Assembly: GCA_964030785.1 (NCBI GenBank)
Contig: OZ034967.1
Span: 72,729,613-72,793,612, forward strand
DNA from: Siderastrea siderea
Taxonomy: Eukaryota; Cnidaria; Anthozoa; Scleractinia; Rhizangiidae
Length of the DNA stretch: 64,000 nucleotides
Direction of reading: 5' to 3'
Shown here: one piece after another, positions 28,001 through 38,512 of the stretch
Numbering within the stretch: the stretch's first letter is position 1
Layout: each line of letters opens with the position of its first letter
Translations under genes and position numbers: made by a program
Notes under the pieces: generated by a model
Databases searched by the model: none
What the model saw: the letters and a program-made list of their open reading frames with translations, nothing else
What the model was told of the DNA's origin: nothing

Positions 28001-31000
28001 TTCATACGTTGCCACCAAACCTGACAGAAAAGGGCTCAACACATCTTGACAACAGCATACGACTTTGATCACCAGTTCTTGGGCAAATACATCACTTGCC
28101 ACAGAAGATAAATTTTGGAGGAATCTTAACAACACTGGATTGTTACTCCTGGAGAAAACAAGAACACCCTTAGGTTGAGTTGTTTCTTGTACATTACACC
28201 AATCTATTAACGTTTTGCTGTGCATTTTGGGTGCATTCCCCTTGCACCAAATATGCAGCAAGGTCTTCTAAAATTCTACCCCACCTCACATAAACCTCTC
28301 CCAAAGATGACTGGCATAACTTCATAAACATAGCCTTGCCCTACATACAGCCCAAACAAATTGAATTCCATACAGTCTGAAAGATCCAGGTTTCACAGCA
28401 AATCCTATGTAAAAAATAACATGCCTGAGCATATTTATGAGTCAGGTGTCATTTTGAGAGAAAAAATATTTGACAAGTAACAATTCAGCAGTTGCTTTTT
28501 CATGAGGGAAAACATGCAGAAAAAGAAAGAAGTAAAAACAAGTTTGATCAAGATCAAGGTGATCTAGAAAAGGTCCTCAGAAAATCATGGAATTTTAAAA
28601 TCTTGTAAGAACCCTCACTACAAATTACAATTTCATAAAAATCCTGCATTTGCAATTGATCCATACTTAGATGCACACTCTAAATGCTATCAATAATAAC
28701 AGAGCCACATTGGGATAGTTAAGTACCTGGTAGCAAATGCCCCATTAGAGTTGGAGAAACAAATTCCAATCTTGAATGAGCCACAAATTTTCATCAAGAG
28801 CTCATGCACTTGTTCTCGTACTGTTCGACTACTCTCTTCCTCAGCATCCTTGGTGTACTGATACAGCGCAGCCATTTGGGACAGGACATATGAGTTGAAG
28901 AACTGCACCTTGGTTTTCTTTGTTATCCCCGCATTTTCCACAACCTTGAAGGTAAAACATACTTCCATCATCTTATGACATTAAACACTAAACAACCTCC
29001 TGTACTTGTAAGTACAAGATTGTGTAAAAGCCATCTTACAGTTATCTGACATTGGGAAAACAACTAAGACAGGGGCCGGTTACACTTTGCAACATTTTAT
29101 GCACCCTGCCTTGCAGTGGCCATATGCATGCAAGACAAATCCCAAAAAATATTGCTTCATGCAACATACAGTCCATGTACCTTGCAAGAGCCAAAATATT
29201 GTGACACAAGTTAATAATAAGTTTATACAGGAAGTAAATTTGGGTTCTTCTTTTTGGAATGATGGCAGTAGCCTTTTTCAGCAGTTTCCCAGTGTTACAG
29301 GCCCCCTCTTTAACTTATCGCATAATTTTCTTTTCAACTCTGTGCGCACGTGCCAGTCGGGAGTGAACCTGACTGCATGAGCTGCATACAGCATTCCCAG
29401 AAGAAGAATGAATAGTATCCCACAATCCTTTGCATTTGCAACTATATTATCAAAATCTGAAGTGACGTCATCAGTCTCTTGGGGGATCAATGGAATGAGC
29501 TTCACTCAAATGGCGGCAGCATTGTTTGTAACGGGTTACAACGCAAAATACTCACACTGCGTATCAATGGAAGAATTTACTGTTTTGCCTATGCTGCACT
29601 TTATTGCAAGGAAATTCGCTAGAGTTTCCTCAAAAGTTTGCCCAGGTGAAGGGTCTGATTGTTTTCAAAGTACATCGATGATCGCTCAGTTGAAGAATAG
29701 TTCGTCGGTTTGTGCAGTCCTACTTGATTCAAATAATAAATCGTATTTGCGACATCGCCTTGAGTATACCGGTATTTAAAATTGTCATGTTTCGATCGTC
29801 AATTCGAATTCGTTAGTAAAGACGAGATCCAGTGAGTTGTATCTTGTGTTTACACAAGGATGTTGTTGATGATTGTAAGCAATGTATTCAAAATTGCTTC
29901 CTCGAATTCTTCCTGGAGTAGTTTTTAAATGCACAAGACAATGGAAAATTAACTGGAACTGATAATTTGTGATCTCAAAGTTTTGTGTCAAACTACTTCG
30001 ACCATTCCAAGAAGAGACAGTAATAGTGATATCAGTCACCCAGTTGACCATACTCAAGGAGAAAGCAACTGCCAATAACTGGTAATCTTCATGGCTCCTT
30101 TTGAGTTCATCTAACAAATCATCTAAGAAAACAAATGCGATTAATTCACTCCTTGCTCGCACAGAAAGTACAATAAAGAAAAAGTGCAATTAATCTCCTT
30201 ACCCTGCTTATTACTCTGTTACATTTGTCGCGGAATCGCCATGTGAGTTAAAACGTGGTACTCACAATTGCGGGGATTTGGACCATTTTCGAACCTTCAG
30301 AAATTTGAAACTGTCGGGTCACTAAGGATCACTATGATACAAAGTTGTCCGAATACCATTCAATTATTCAGATTTTCACTGTTTCTGTAAATTACTCAAG
30401 CATAAACAGACCTATAATTAACTTCATGCAACTCATTGAAGCGGTGGTAACGGATGGGGTGAGACATTGTTATTCAAATTGTCTAAAAAACCTATTTCTA
30501 ATTTACTAAAAGTCAAAAGAAACAACACCTATTTCATGATGAAAGTTGTAAGTTTGTGTTTTGAAGTGTGCTATCCCCAGCAAAACGGTTTATCTGTGAA
30601 AAAATCCAAAGCGAAAACAGGCAAACTCCGCCGTATGTCCCAAGACATTCGCCATCTTCATGAAATTCCATGAGGCAAAGGATTGTGGGATGCTATTTGT
30701 TCTTCTTCTGCAGCATTCCCTTGTTGGACCCACTTTTTCATGTTTCTGCAGGCATGCAGCATACAGTAGAAGACTAACCCATTGTTATTCAAGTTCAGAA
30801 GACTTAGCACAGTGTAAAACTGCTGTATGTTTAATAAAGCTTCAGGGAAATACATGGCACATCCTCAGCTTTGTGCAAGATATAAACCGCAAATTACACA
30901 GTGCTATGTTTTTCAGTCACGTATGTCTAGTGTTTGAAAGACTTGAATGGAACGAAAAATGATGAGTCAGATTGAATGAAGAACTACCACTTTTACACTA

Positions 31001-34000
31001 CATGTAAAAACTATCAATGAATAATTTTTCGATTCCTTGCTTCACAGAACATGAATTTGGAGACTCAATTGAAATATTCAAAATACTGTCAAGTGTGACT
31101 CAGATTTACTGTAAGGGTCTTCTAAGCACCAAACATGAAAGGTTGAAGAAACATATAACACTCACTCTCACTTGAAGAGTTGACAACACTGTATGGACAA
31201 CATTTGGTGAATCAGACTGCAAACCTTTCATTACTGACTGAAGGAACCCTATAGTGAAATATAAGGATACAAAGTATAACTGTGTAAGATTGGAAAGTAT
31301 TCTTCTAATAACTGCAGTATCCTGTATCATCTAAGAACTGTGCATTAAAACTCCACGAGATAAAGGTCTCGTCTCTGAGTCATCTGTGTCATACATGAGC
31401 AATCCCTCCAAAAAATTAAATCTTAAAAGATTATATGCACCCTCAGTGAGGGTCAGGCATGTGTTGCGTAAAACCTAACGCTGGGCATAACTGCTAACGT
31501 CAACATGCTAACATAGTGACTTTAACTGGAATAAATGTCTGATGTTATAATTAGGAAGTTATGCAGGACATTAAGATTTATGTAAGTCACCCCAGGGCTT
31601 AAATTCTACAAACATTTTCACTTGAGAAAAATTAAAAAAAAAAACATAAAAGAATTGCCTAAAGACAGAAGGTTTGTTATTTTTTCAGTTAATTGTATTG
31701 TTGCCTCATGAATAGTCTTCCAGAGTAAAAGATTTAAAGGCCTGTAGAACAACCCATTAATGAAAAAAATTAAAACAACTTTGTGATATTTTAGGAAAGA
31801 TTCTTCTACTTGTTAGTGATTGTATATCCAGACTGAATGTAATGATTTTCTGAGCCATCTCCAGTTTGACCAATGTTGTGCTTAGTTTGAAATACTTAAT
31901 TTACAAGTGTATAAGATTAAACAGTGGATAGATTACCTTTGAGCTCTAAGATATGCTTCATAACAGCCAAGTCTCCAAACATCAGAAATGACAGACAGAA
32001 GTAAATGAAACAAGTCCTTACATCCTGTGCTGACTGAAAGATGAGAACTTTCACTGTTAGAATCCCACACTGTATAACAGGCACGTTCATGTGAAAGCAT
32101 TATGCAGCATCTGTTCTGGGGCCTGCATGTACAAATCAGTGTCACGCCATAGCTTACATGACTTGTGTACTGTACTGTTCCTCTTTGTATTTAGACACAA
32201 GTACTTTCCAATTATTTCAAGCCACAAAAGACATGCATGTACTAGCAAATGTTTATTACCACCTCAGAGGAACTCCATGCAGATTATGAATTTCATGGCA
32301 CACAAACCAAGAAAAAAGTAAGCACTACAACAATTGAAATGTGTTCTTTTTGCACTATATTCATCATAAAAGATATGCTGTAGCCATAGCAGCTAACCTA
32401 GTGACACTTAATTCAATTTTGTCCTGAAGGGGCACATTGTTTCATTAACATGAGACCTTGTTTCCACTAATTCAGTCTGTAATCATACTCTTTTGTGTTT
32501 AAACAAAGCAGATCGACACCCACCATCGAAAGTACTTGATTCTATGCTTTACAGGTGAAACAACGCCCCAAGCATTTACCATAGTGACTAAAATTAATAT
32601 TTATTTAGTACCTTTGTGTCACGTTTGTTTGGCAGAGAACCAATGAACTTCAAAGTAAAATCAAATGACCGTTGAACTTCTCTAGCTGCTGATGCTCCTT
32701 GCGTGACCATGGCTGTGAGCAATCTTAAAGCAGCCTTGATAACTTCAGGGGGATTCCCTGGGTTAAGGCATGAGTACAGTATTTTCATGTGACTCTGTAG
32801 AACTCGTTGAACAATCACCATCCCTGTTCTGGTTGAAAATTGCTTGTCCTCAGCAGTAAATAACAAAACACTTTCCAGGATTTCCAAACATTTTTGGATC
32901 TACAAGAAAATAATTACCATAAACTGACAAGCTGTCTAAATAAATCCCATGTACAGTTGGCTTTCAAAGAATACTGTAGTTTTTTTTTTTTTGGTGTGTT
33001 GTTTTGCTTTGTTTTGTTTTCTAAGCATTTATAATAAATATACATATAACTTTAATTTCTACATGTATTTTTACATCAATTGTGAGTAGCGTTTTCAAAA
33101 TACAACATGCACATAGAATTGACCTCTGAGTCTATTTTGAATAAAAATAATGGAGAAATACATTTGTATTCCAAGATGGCTTATCTAAAATGGCAGCTGT
33201 TCAGAAAACACAACATATTAATTCTCACACCAAGTGGGAATTACTTACCTCAAGTTGTGACAGACTGTGCCTGCCACCTTCTAAAATTCCAAAAACGTCC
33301 TGAAATTCTCCAATCTCCTTCATGATGCTTTCACATGATTCCTGCTTCTGTGATTCTTTCAATGCATGCAGCAGTTTTGTCAACCCTTGAGATGTCAATC
33401 AACTAAAAATAAGTATGCACTTTTTGCAGATTTTAGAGGGTCCGTTTTCACATACATGTAATGGAAGCAAAGGTACAATGAATTTATACTTCTCGTATAG
33501 AGCTTTGTGGAAGAGGCAGGAACCCAGAAGAAAAGAAGGTGGACCAGAGACAGGAATAAAGGGGACAGCAAGCAGGATTCCCAAGGTGGAAGTAAGTTGA
33601 AAAAATAATATTCTGCAACCAAAAAGTGTAGGGCAGCACGACTCAACAAGAAAACAAATGGGTACAGGAAGCAGTATCATACTTGGACTTTCTCCCCCAC
33701 CCTCTACTCCCTTCCAAATTTAGTTGGACAGGTGGTATAAATGGAAAACTACACTGTTTGTCAAAATAAAGAACTTCTCAAAAGTTATTCTTGAAAAAGT
33801 AGTGTCAGTTGGGTTTCAAGTGGCAATACTCTAGGTTTGTAGTGAGACTCCTGTTCAAAAAAAATTCCCAATTTGCTGCCATGGGTAACATTTTAACATA
33901 CAGTAAAAGCTTTTAACTTGTACTTGTATACAATGTATGTTGTAGTTCAATTTTATCCTTGGTTCAATTTTTATTTTCTTTTGTTTAATATTCATTACCA

Positions 34001-34581
34001 TAATTATATTCACGTAAGAAAGAATAAAGGAAATAAAAATTGAACCAAGGATAAAATTGAACTACAACATATACACTTTGTCTGGTGCTTGTTTTGTTAT
34101 ACTGCTTAGGAAGCACTTTTGTCACCGCAAAACTTTTGTGCGGTGTCCCATCTGTAGATTGTGCTGAGACAGGTGATGTCCTTTCCTCTCAATGTTGATA
34201 ATTTCTCTATACAATTCACATATGTACTGGATAGCAGAATGACAGTGAGAAACATCACGAGAGGAAAACGGAGAATACGGTACTATATGTTTTATATAAG
34301 CTTTTGAAAGCGTAACTGAAGTGTCTTCTATGGCAAAAGAGCTCGAGTTCGAATGTGCATGTGCCTGTGGTATCAAAACTGCAAACTTATAGCGCCATGG
34401 CGTTCAAAGTTTATTTCAACACACCTGACAATCTTGTCTGTTCTTTCTGTAATAAACTCTTCACTGTGCGCGCCAGTTCGCGGGGTTTGTTGCTCTTTTC
34501 TTTCTCCTCAGCAAAACCAGAAACCTTTGTCTTTTTTATGGATACCTCTTCGTCTACGTCTCCCCCTTTCCGTTTCTTCAT
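2582..34581 (-). CDS. URB1: URB1, nucleolar pre-ribosomal-associated protein 1 (complete, 36 exons)
   Basis: Large nucleolar HEAT/ARM-like scaffold (yeast Npa1p/Urb1p) needed for early 60S pre-ribosome assembly. Exons, in coding order: 34425-34581, 33249-33385, 32612-32899, 31937-32024, 31172-31248, 28727-28944, 27953-28148, 27234-27371, 26416-26671, 25372-25583, 23896-23997, 23519-23781, 22710-22810, 22049-22260, 20585-20663, 19895-20059, 15636-16346, 14602-15216, 14359-14465, 13884-13932, 13375-13432, 13126-13262, 12911-12975, 12594-12667, 12092-12288, 11106-11216, 10189-10252, 9507-9669, 8668-8761, 7956-8116, 7351-7462, 6921-7027, 6260-6403, 5549-5658, 4559-4759, 2582-3437. Every junction is GT-AG with matching phase. 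The sum is 6,825 nt, that is 2,274 residues plus TAG; human URB1 is about 2,270. Conserved blocks such as LLTAMVTQG, QPSVTEVLEQLD and YDPCFLLPLF occur in the human order. Start: the first ATG after a TATA-like box, followed by a basic KKRKGG start. No break was seen. Confidence 0.95.
3500..4262. mobile_element. Foldback element with long terminal inverted repeats (URB1 intron 35)
   Basis: Starting from GTTACTCCGGACCTTCGCGG near 3547 and its complement near 4245, arms of about 200 bases mirror each other with many substitutions. The outermost bases (GGATACTCCCTATAAG at 3500) also match the right end (complement at 4246-4262), except for about 30 extra bases in the left arm. Mirror open frames arise on both strands; no transposase. 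Confidence 0.65.
10441..10545. repeat. Dispersed palindromic repeat, copy 1 (URB1 intron 26)
   Basis: Contains CTAACGCCAGACGTTAACAT, then GTGACTTTAACTGGA and CGTCTGACGTTA. The same ordered blocks recur at 31478-31580. Both copies are in URB1 introns. Confidence 0.5.
11735..11952. mobile_element. MITE with TTAACCC ends, copy 1 (URB1 intron 25)
   Basis: Ends TTAACCCTTAAAG and GGCTTAACGGGTTAA are inverted. The interior shares GTGATCACTTTCTTCATTCT and ATGACCTGAATGT with the element at 63589-63796, so the two are one family. Confidence 0.55.
12092..16346 (-). CDS. URB1: URB1 exons 17-25: central variable region with two large exons
   Basis: Encodes residues about 897-1567. Exon 17 (711 nt) and exon 18 (615 nt) make up most of it and read as leucine-rich helical repeats (for example LLLAVLPNLTLEQKDMLM and ALYLLGRFHDYC). 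This is the least conserved stretch of the family, so assignment rests on phase continuity and position rather than residue matches. Exons 20 (49 nt) and 21 (58 nt) are very small. Exon 22 only works with the upstream of two AG acceptors, giving DICQLKICYHLLM after phase-2 joining. Exon 18 has a TAGTAG tandem acceptor, so a one-valine isoform difference is possible. Confidence 0.87.
14100..14262. mobile_element. Decayed copy of the CTGGCCCCAG palindromic MITE (URB1 intron 19)
   Basis: Carries CCCCAGTTGTTCAAAAG, TTATCCTCTAGATAGTGATT and a terminal CCCAGTT block in the same order as the intact copy at 34881-35031, with many mismatches. Confidence 0.5.
18056..18975. mobile_element. 920-bp TIR element with TTA target duplication, copy A
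   Basis: Perfect ends TGCATCAGTCAATTCCAGC at 18056 and the complement ending 18975, each flanked by TTA (18053-18055, 18976-18978). The flanking minisatellite unit shows the empty-site sequence. Subterminal DNA has repeated GGGGCATTTG and CCCGGGGGT motifs in opposite orientations at both ends. Three-base TTA duplications suit PIF/Harbinger-type elements (family knowledge); no transposase is encoded. Confidence 0.75.
19351..19730. mobile_element. TTAA-flanked MITE, 380 bp (URB1 intron 16)
   Basis: TTAA at 19347-19350 and 19731-19734. Ends AGGGGCTACGTCACG and the complement of CGTGACATAGTTCCT are inverted, with the match continuing through GCTATTTTAG. No protein. Confidence 0.65.
19783..19815. 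repeat. C-rich run in URB1 intron 16
   Basis: Cytosine tracts broken only by TT and A, giving a G-rich minus strand close to the exon 16 donor. Low-complexity sequence with G-quadruplex potential on the transcribed RNA (inference). Confidence 0.6.
19895..26671 (-). CDS. URB1: URB1 exons 9-16: middle helical-repeat region
   Basis: Encodes residues about 434-896. Exon 9 carries FREEVLKRLPDVKTV (human FREALSKILPDLNTV). Exon 10 carries NFDLKKLLPGQQE and a terminal APASSLKWYQQ (human NFDFSKLLKG and ELPASKFLWLK). Exon 12 carries RFLDEVFTTVAAEPYVYSD (human RFLERILLTLVANPYSYTD). Exons 13, 15 and 16 are small and were found by phase: exon 15 ends in phase 1 and exon 16 opens with AG, restoring a glutamate codon. 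A different frame of exon 16 is also open, but only this one joins its neighbours and reads as a helical protein (EFYLLLEPLDEVQLSAAIV). The SINE, MITE and minisatellite insertions all lie in the introns here. Confidence 0.9.
21365..21925 (-). mobile_element. tRNA-derived SINE (minus copy) split by a TA-flanked MITE
   Basis: 21808-21925 and 21365-21418 together match, in reverse, the SINE at 24797-25094 (GGGTTGAGTTTGTTGCTGG-like block, B-box TTCAACTCCCGG, then TTTCCAAATTCCAAT-like 3' part). The MITE at 21420-21806 lies between them. The tRNA-like A-box end is missing. Located in URB1 intron 14. Confidence 0.65.
21420..21806. mobile_element. 387-bp MITE inserted in the SINE
   Basis: Inverted ends of about 65 bases begin GGCTCAGTCTCCAGCCGTGA, with few mismatches. 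TA flanks both ends (21418-21419, 21807-21808). Its position inside a recognisable SINE gives the relative age of the two insertions. TA target points to Tc1/mariner-type mobilisation (inference). Confidence 0.7.
23341..23456. repeat. Minisatellite of an ATACTGAACAG unit (URB1 intron 12)
   Basis: About ten units of 8-11 bases (ATACTGAACAG, ACTGAACACT variants), ending 60 bases before exon 12 on the plus-strand scale. No coding potential. Confidence 0.7.
24797..25094 (+). mobile_element. tRNA-derived SINE with ATT-repeat tail
   Basis: Begins with a tRNA-like head (A-box ATGGCGCAGTGGTGAGAG, B-box GGTTCGATTCCC), followed by a conserved body (TGGGTTGAGTTTGTTGTTGG, then GAAAATGCGCTATATAAG). It ends in about 15 ATT repeats (25048-25094). 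Complete structure for a pol III SINE; a second broken copy is at 21365-21925. In URB1 intron 10. Just upstream, TGGTGCTGGGGAGATAAGTA occurs twice (near 24629 and 24773). Confidence 0.8.
27234..34581 (-). CDS. URB1: URB1 exons 1-8: N-terminal Npa1 domain
   Basis: Encodes residues 1 to about 433. The first 52 residues are lysine/glutamate-rich, which suits a nucleolar localisation signal (inference). Exon 3 gives the family block ALRLLTAMVTQGASAAREV; human has a near-identical LLTAMVTQG with a following AARD. Exon 4 gives DVRTCFIYFCLSFLMFGD, human-like DVR-x-x-YIQF-x-LSFL. Exon 6 contains VQFFNSYVLSQMAALY and a downstream VREQVHELLMKICGS, which line up with the human FFTGQLLNHIASLY and MVRELVHNFLMDLC. 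This is the Npa1 (PF11707-type) region, which is the best conserved part of the family. Intron 5 (28945-31171) is long and contains divergent open frames described separately. Confidence 0.93.
28945..31171. other. URB1 intron 5 with inverted-repeat-bounded open frames of unknown nature
   Basis: A 40-base segment (29394-29433) recurs inverted at 30675-30712 (GCAAAGGATTGTGGGAT core). Between them are divergent open frames: plus 29408-29779 (including MAAALFVTGYNAKYSH) and minus 29785-30189 (LKRSHEDYQLLAVAFSLSMV, preceded by a TTTTCTTAG acceptor). I could not chain the minus frame to another exon. It may be a nested gene fragment or an old transposon. Confidence 0.35.
31478..31580. repeat. Dispersed palindromic repeat, copy 2 (URB1 intron 4)
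   Basis: Shares GCTAACATAGTGACTTTAAC, TGTCTGATGTTA and a closing GCAGGACATTAAG-like block with 10441-10545, about 80 percent identical by eye. Confidence 0.5.
33935..34072. mobile_element. 138-bp palindromic MITE (URB1 intron 1)
   Basis: Arms TATGTTGTAGTTCAATTTTA and complement, about 50 bases each and almost perfect, with a short AT-rich loop. Non-coding. Confidence 0.7.
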
Positions 34582-34725
34582 GCTGTTGAATTTGAATTAA
34601 ATGTGAAGCCTCTCTTATAAAGATCTATAAACTGTCGTAGTCGTGCACGAAGTGCAGAAACAGATAACGTAAGCTTATATACTCAACTTTCACGAACGCC
34701 GCCATGTTTGCACGTGGTGCGGGTT
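34582..34725 (-). promoter_or_regulatory. Probable URB1 core promoter
   Basis: Reading the minus strand toward the URB1 start codon there is an E-box CACGTG (34711-34716) and a YY1-like CAAACATGGCGGC element (34698-34710). A TATA-like TATATAAG follows (34674-34681), about 95 bases before the ATG. E-box and YY1 sites near the start are usual for ribosome-biogenesis genes (known of the class). The arrangement predicts a transcription start near 34645-34650 (inference). Confidence 0.5.
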
Positions 34726-34880
34726 ATCTCTTCATGTAACTTTCAACAGAATGTCTATTCTTTAGCACATGGCGAATTGCGTGACTACAGCTGGTCGTCA
34801 CGCGTGTTACAAATCCTTTATTATAGAGACAACCTAAGACAACCTGGAATGGTTCCTGAACGAACCGGCATTCTTTAGAT

Positions 34881-35031
34881 CTGGCCCCAGTTGCTCAAAA
34901 GTTGGATAGCGCTATCCACCGGATAAATCTCTATCCAGTGGATAACGCAATTGGTTTCCCTAACACTTATCCTCTGGATAGTGATTTATCCAGCATATAG
35001 TGCTATCCAACTTTTCAACAACTGGGGCCAG
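34881..35031. mobile_element. 151-bp palindromic MITE with CTGGCCCCAGTTG ends
   Basis: Ends CTGGCCCCAGTTG and complement, then AAAAGTTGGATAGCGCTATC mirrored by the right arm. It lies about 160 bases upstream of the predicted URB1 promoter. A decayed relative is at 14100-14262. Confidence 0.75.
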
Positions 35032-35124
35032 ACCAAGTATCTTAACTTTAATGCCTAGTTTGCAGATTTATTCAGTTACTATAAAATTGGTTCAAAAACC
35101 GTTTTCCCTGTACTGTGTCAGGTG

Positions 35125-35690
35125 TATTAGCCCCCCCCCCCCCCCCCACAGGGAGGGGGAAGGGGGTACTCCTTATATGGCCTATGAAGGGATATGCCGC
35201 TGGACAGCTTATGGTTTGTGGCCTCTTTGTCCTAAACAGTGCACATAATTGTATGGTCTTCTATGTGTTTGTCCTAAACAGGGTGTATATTTTGTCCCCA
35301 GGGGGGAGGGGACTCCCTATACAGGGAGGGGACTCCCTATACGGGGAGGGATTTCACGAGCTGACGTATATGAAAGGGTAGGGAAATCTGTCATTTAGGT
35401 ATTTAAAAGGGCTTTTAATTAAAATATTTCGAGTAGATAATAATATTGTTTTTTGGTTAACATCTCTTCTGGTAATACTGTTCTGCCGTAATATCGTTCA
35501 TTAACTGCATTCCAAGAGTTTAGAAAAGGGATGCAGTGTTCTTAAGTAGGTATGTGAAAGGTGTACCATTTTTCAATGGAAGGTATACTAAAGGGGTACC
35601 TTTTCAGTCAAAAATGGTATATAAAAGGTAAGGGGTTGGGTCTCGGGGCGGAGCCTCCCTGTATAAAACTTTGTTGAGTACCCCCCCCCC
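35125..35690. repeat. C/G-rich dispersed repeat, long copy
   Basis: Starts at a C-run (35131-35147) and GGGGGTACTCCTTATATGGC and ends at GGAGCCTCCCTGTATAAAAC plus GAGTACC and a second C-run (35679-35694). The two ends are roughly inverted. A partial opposite-strand copy is at 43590-43745. The rest of 35691-37700 (about 2 kb) contains another G-run with repeat (36255-36410) and AT-rich DNA; I see no gene there. Confidence 0.55.
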
Positions 35691-37494
35691 CCCCGGGATT
35701 TTGTCATTTGTCCTAAACAGGGACCAAAAATAAAGAATTTTGTCTTGACCCTATTCTGCCTTGGGAGGGGAGGGGCACATTGTGCTTGCGCTGACTTTAA
35801 TGAATACTTAAATGGCTAGACGAATAATCACCAAATCTCGTGACTTCTCCAAAAATTTATCAGAGAAACTTTTCCTGTGTCAATGACATGTCTATGGTGA
35901 TTGACATTTCCATAGCAATCATCTACTCAGAAGTGTATTTTGACTATTTTCTGTCTTTTTTCAGCTTTTCCTCTTCGTTTGTAAGAAAAGGATATTTTTT
36001 TACTCTTGTGTACTTGTTTTGACTAAGTATGTTTCTTAGAACAAAATCAGATGTTTTTTGGTGACGTCATGGTCAGCTCTATGACTGCAGGCTTGGGATT
36101 CTAGATGGCAGCCTCAAATTCAAAATGGCGGGTTTGTGACGTTATTGTGACGTCACGACACATCATAATTGACATGTCATAAGCGCAATCTGTCAACCTA
36201 ATGACGTGCTAAAAACCTGCCAAGTTTCATCACAAGAACATTGATACTTTTTGAGATCTATGGGGGGGGGGGCTCAGAAACTCAAAAAAAGCCCAGGCAG
36301 AATGGGGTAGGTATTTTAGGGCTTTTTTTGTCCCAAACAGGGTCAGGGTTTCAAACCCCCAGTGGCAGCCCTATACCCAAACATGGGTCAAGTGTCCTCC
36401 CCCCCCACCACCCCGGATTGGCTCGAATAACTACACAAGGAAGATTCCAAATACACATTGACAAAGGTCTTATTCAAGTCGTATGTCAACATCTTTTTCA
36501 TTTGTTTATTTCCACGATATAAGCTATACAGATTATACAATGGAGTTTATTTTTTCAACATCAGAGGGGAAGAGTCAAGAAACCCTAACACTGCTGGCTT
36601 TTTTCAAAGTATTCCACACCCCTGACATCATTTTAAGTGCATATTTTTATGAAGTAATTGGTATCAGATACATGTATGTATAAGCTCATATGTACATGTA
36701 AGTCAACAACTTTATTGGCATTCCTATTTACAGATAGTATTGCCTAATTAAATCATAATTAATAATGAAGAGTACTCCAAAATATCAGTCTCATGGTCTT
36801 TATTACAAGTACCTACATGTAAAACTGGTAAACGAAGATGAACTTAATCAGAACATCTGGTATTTCATTGTAATAGAAAATCCTTCACCTAATACTTAAA
36901 AAAAAATCTGTGATACAGCGTACTAATTAAACATCTCATTTCTTGTTGAGCAGATACCATAATAACGTCCTCTCTTAAAAAATCAGTTTTGTGCACCTTT
37001 TTCGAGTTTCTTGTAATATGATATGAACTTGTCCATTAACTACAAAGAAGTCACTAGGGTGGCAAAGCATTGAAGACTATAGCAGTAAGTACCTATTAAA
37101 TGGTCGACACCCTGCTCTTATTTAACCCTTTAAAATCTCTTTTTTGGGGGTAGTGGCTTTTACAACCAAACAAAGCACAGGAAGTATGCAAAACTATATA
37201 TATGGGTTTTAAGAGGATAAAATTTTCTGTTCATTGATGGCAACTTTTTGATAGCCAGGTGCCCCCTAGAGAGTCATGATGTCATTTATGCTAATTTTTT
37301 TAGTACTTATTCTAGGCCTGTAATAGATTAACAGGCAAATAGATTAGCAGGCAAAATCTTTATGCTTATGCGGGTTCAATTCCAAGCATTAGTGCTCTTC
37401 TAGGAAGTGCGCGGGGGGACACAGAGGGCAAAGTCATGGCTGACATTTCAGACTAATGAGTGATTTGCTAATTAAAAACCTTTTAATAATAACA

Positions 37495-37499
37495 ACAAC

Positions 37500-37558
<59 letters not shown>

Positions 37559-37566
37559 TAATAATA
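37495..37566. repeat. AAT trinucleotide microsatellite
   Basis: About 22 AAT units with two AAC interruptions near the ends. Intergenic, between the two host genes. Confidence 0.85.
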
Positions 37567-37700
37567 CAGTTGACTCCTGATAACTCAACCCTTCTAGGGA
37601 AATCAAAAAATGGTTTGAGTTATCAGGATTTCTAGCTATCGAGGGAAAAAATAATATATAAAGAAAATGACCCGAAGGGAAAAATCATACTTTGAGTTAT

Positions 37701-38512
37701 GCACCAGTCAATTCCAGCGGTGCCCAACCCCCCCCCCCCCCCCCCCCCGGGCATTAGTGGGGCATTTGCTCACGTTTTAATCCCGGGGGTGGGGCATTTG
37801 AAATTTTATCACTGCCCGGGGGTCGGGCATTTGCCTACCCCCGGGACGACCCCGGGGCATTTGACAAGGTGAGAAAAACGTTCCGGTGTAGTCAGTCTGA
37901 GGTCGTCCATGATCTTCCATTCCTTTGTTGCTGTTCGCTGATTGATTTCATCGTTTGTTGATTAAATACTGTATCAAGTGAAATTAATTCTACGTACTAT
38001 ATGGATTTTTAAGCTATCCGAGATGACCAGTTTAGTAAAAATATTTTATGTTTTTGGCCGTTTGTTAAATACAGATCATGCATTTTCAGTTCTTCGAAAT
38101 TATTTAAGCATTTCTTTTAATATAGCTTATTTAATAAAACACTTTGTATAGGTTGTGTATGTCAAAATCAAATAAATGAACGTGTTATTAATATTAATAA
38201 AGTATCATTATAAAAAACAAATGAACAACGGAAGGGGAGACGCACAGGTATAAAATAACAGAAGCGCATTGATAATAATGATGAGTGACACTTTTTTGTT
38301 ATGATTAATTATTAAAATCTTGAGCAGTGTTGCTTTCTAGATGATGATCCCGGGGGTGGGGCATTTGCCTTCTATTTTGGTCACACCCCGGGGCATTTGA
38401 CGGACTTACTTGTCCCCACCCCCGGGAATTTGCCATTTTTAAAAAAAAAATGCTAATGCCCGGGGGTTGGCCCGGGGGGGGGGGATGGGCACCGCTGGAA
38501 TTGACTGATGCA
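37701..38512. mobile_element. 812-bp TIR element with TTA target duplication, copy B
   Basis: Ends TGCACCAGTCAATTCCAGC and the complement of TGCATCAGTCAATTCCAGC, flanked by TTA at 37698-37700 and 38513-38515. It shares the GGGGCATTTG/CCCGGGGG subterminal motifs with copy A at 18056. The middle 450 bases are AT-rich and unlike copy A. Contains a C-run of about 20. Confidence 0.75.
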
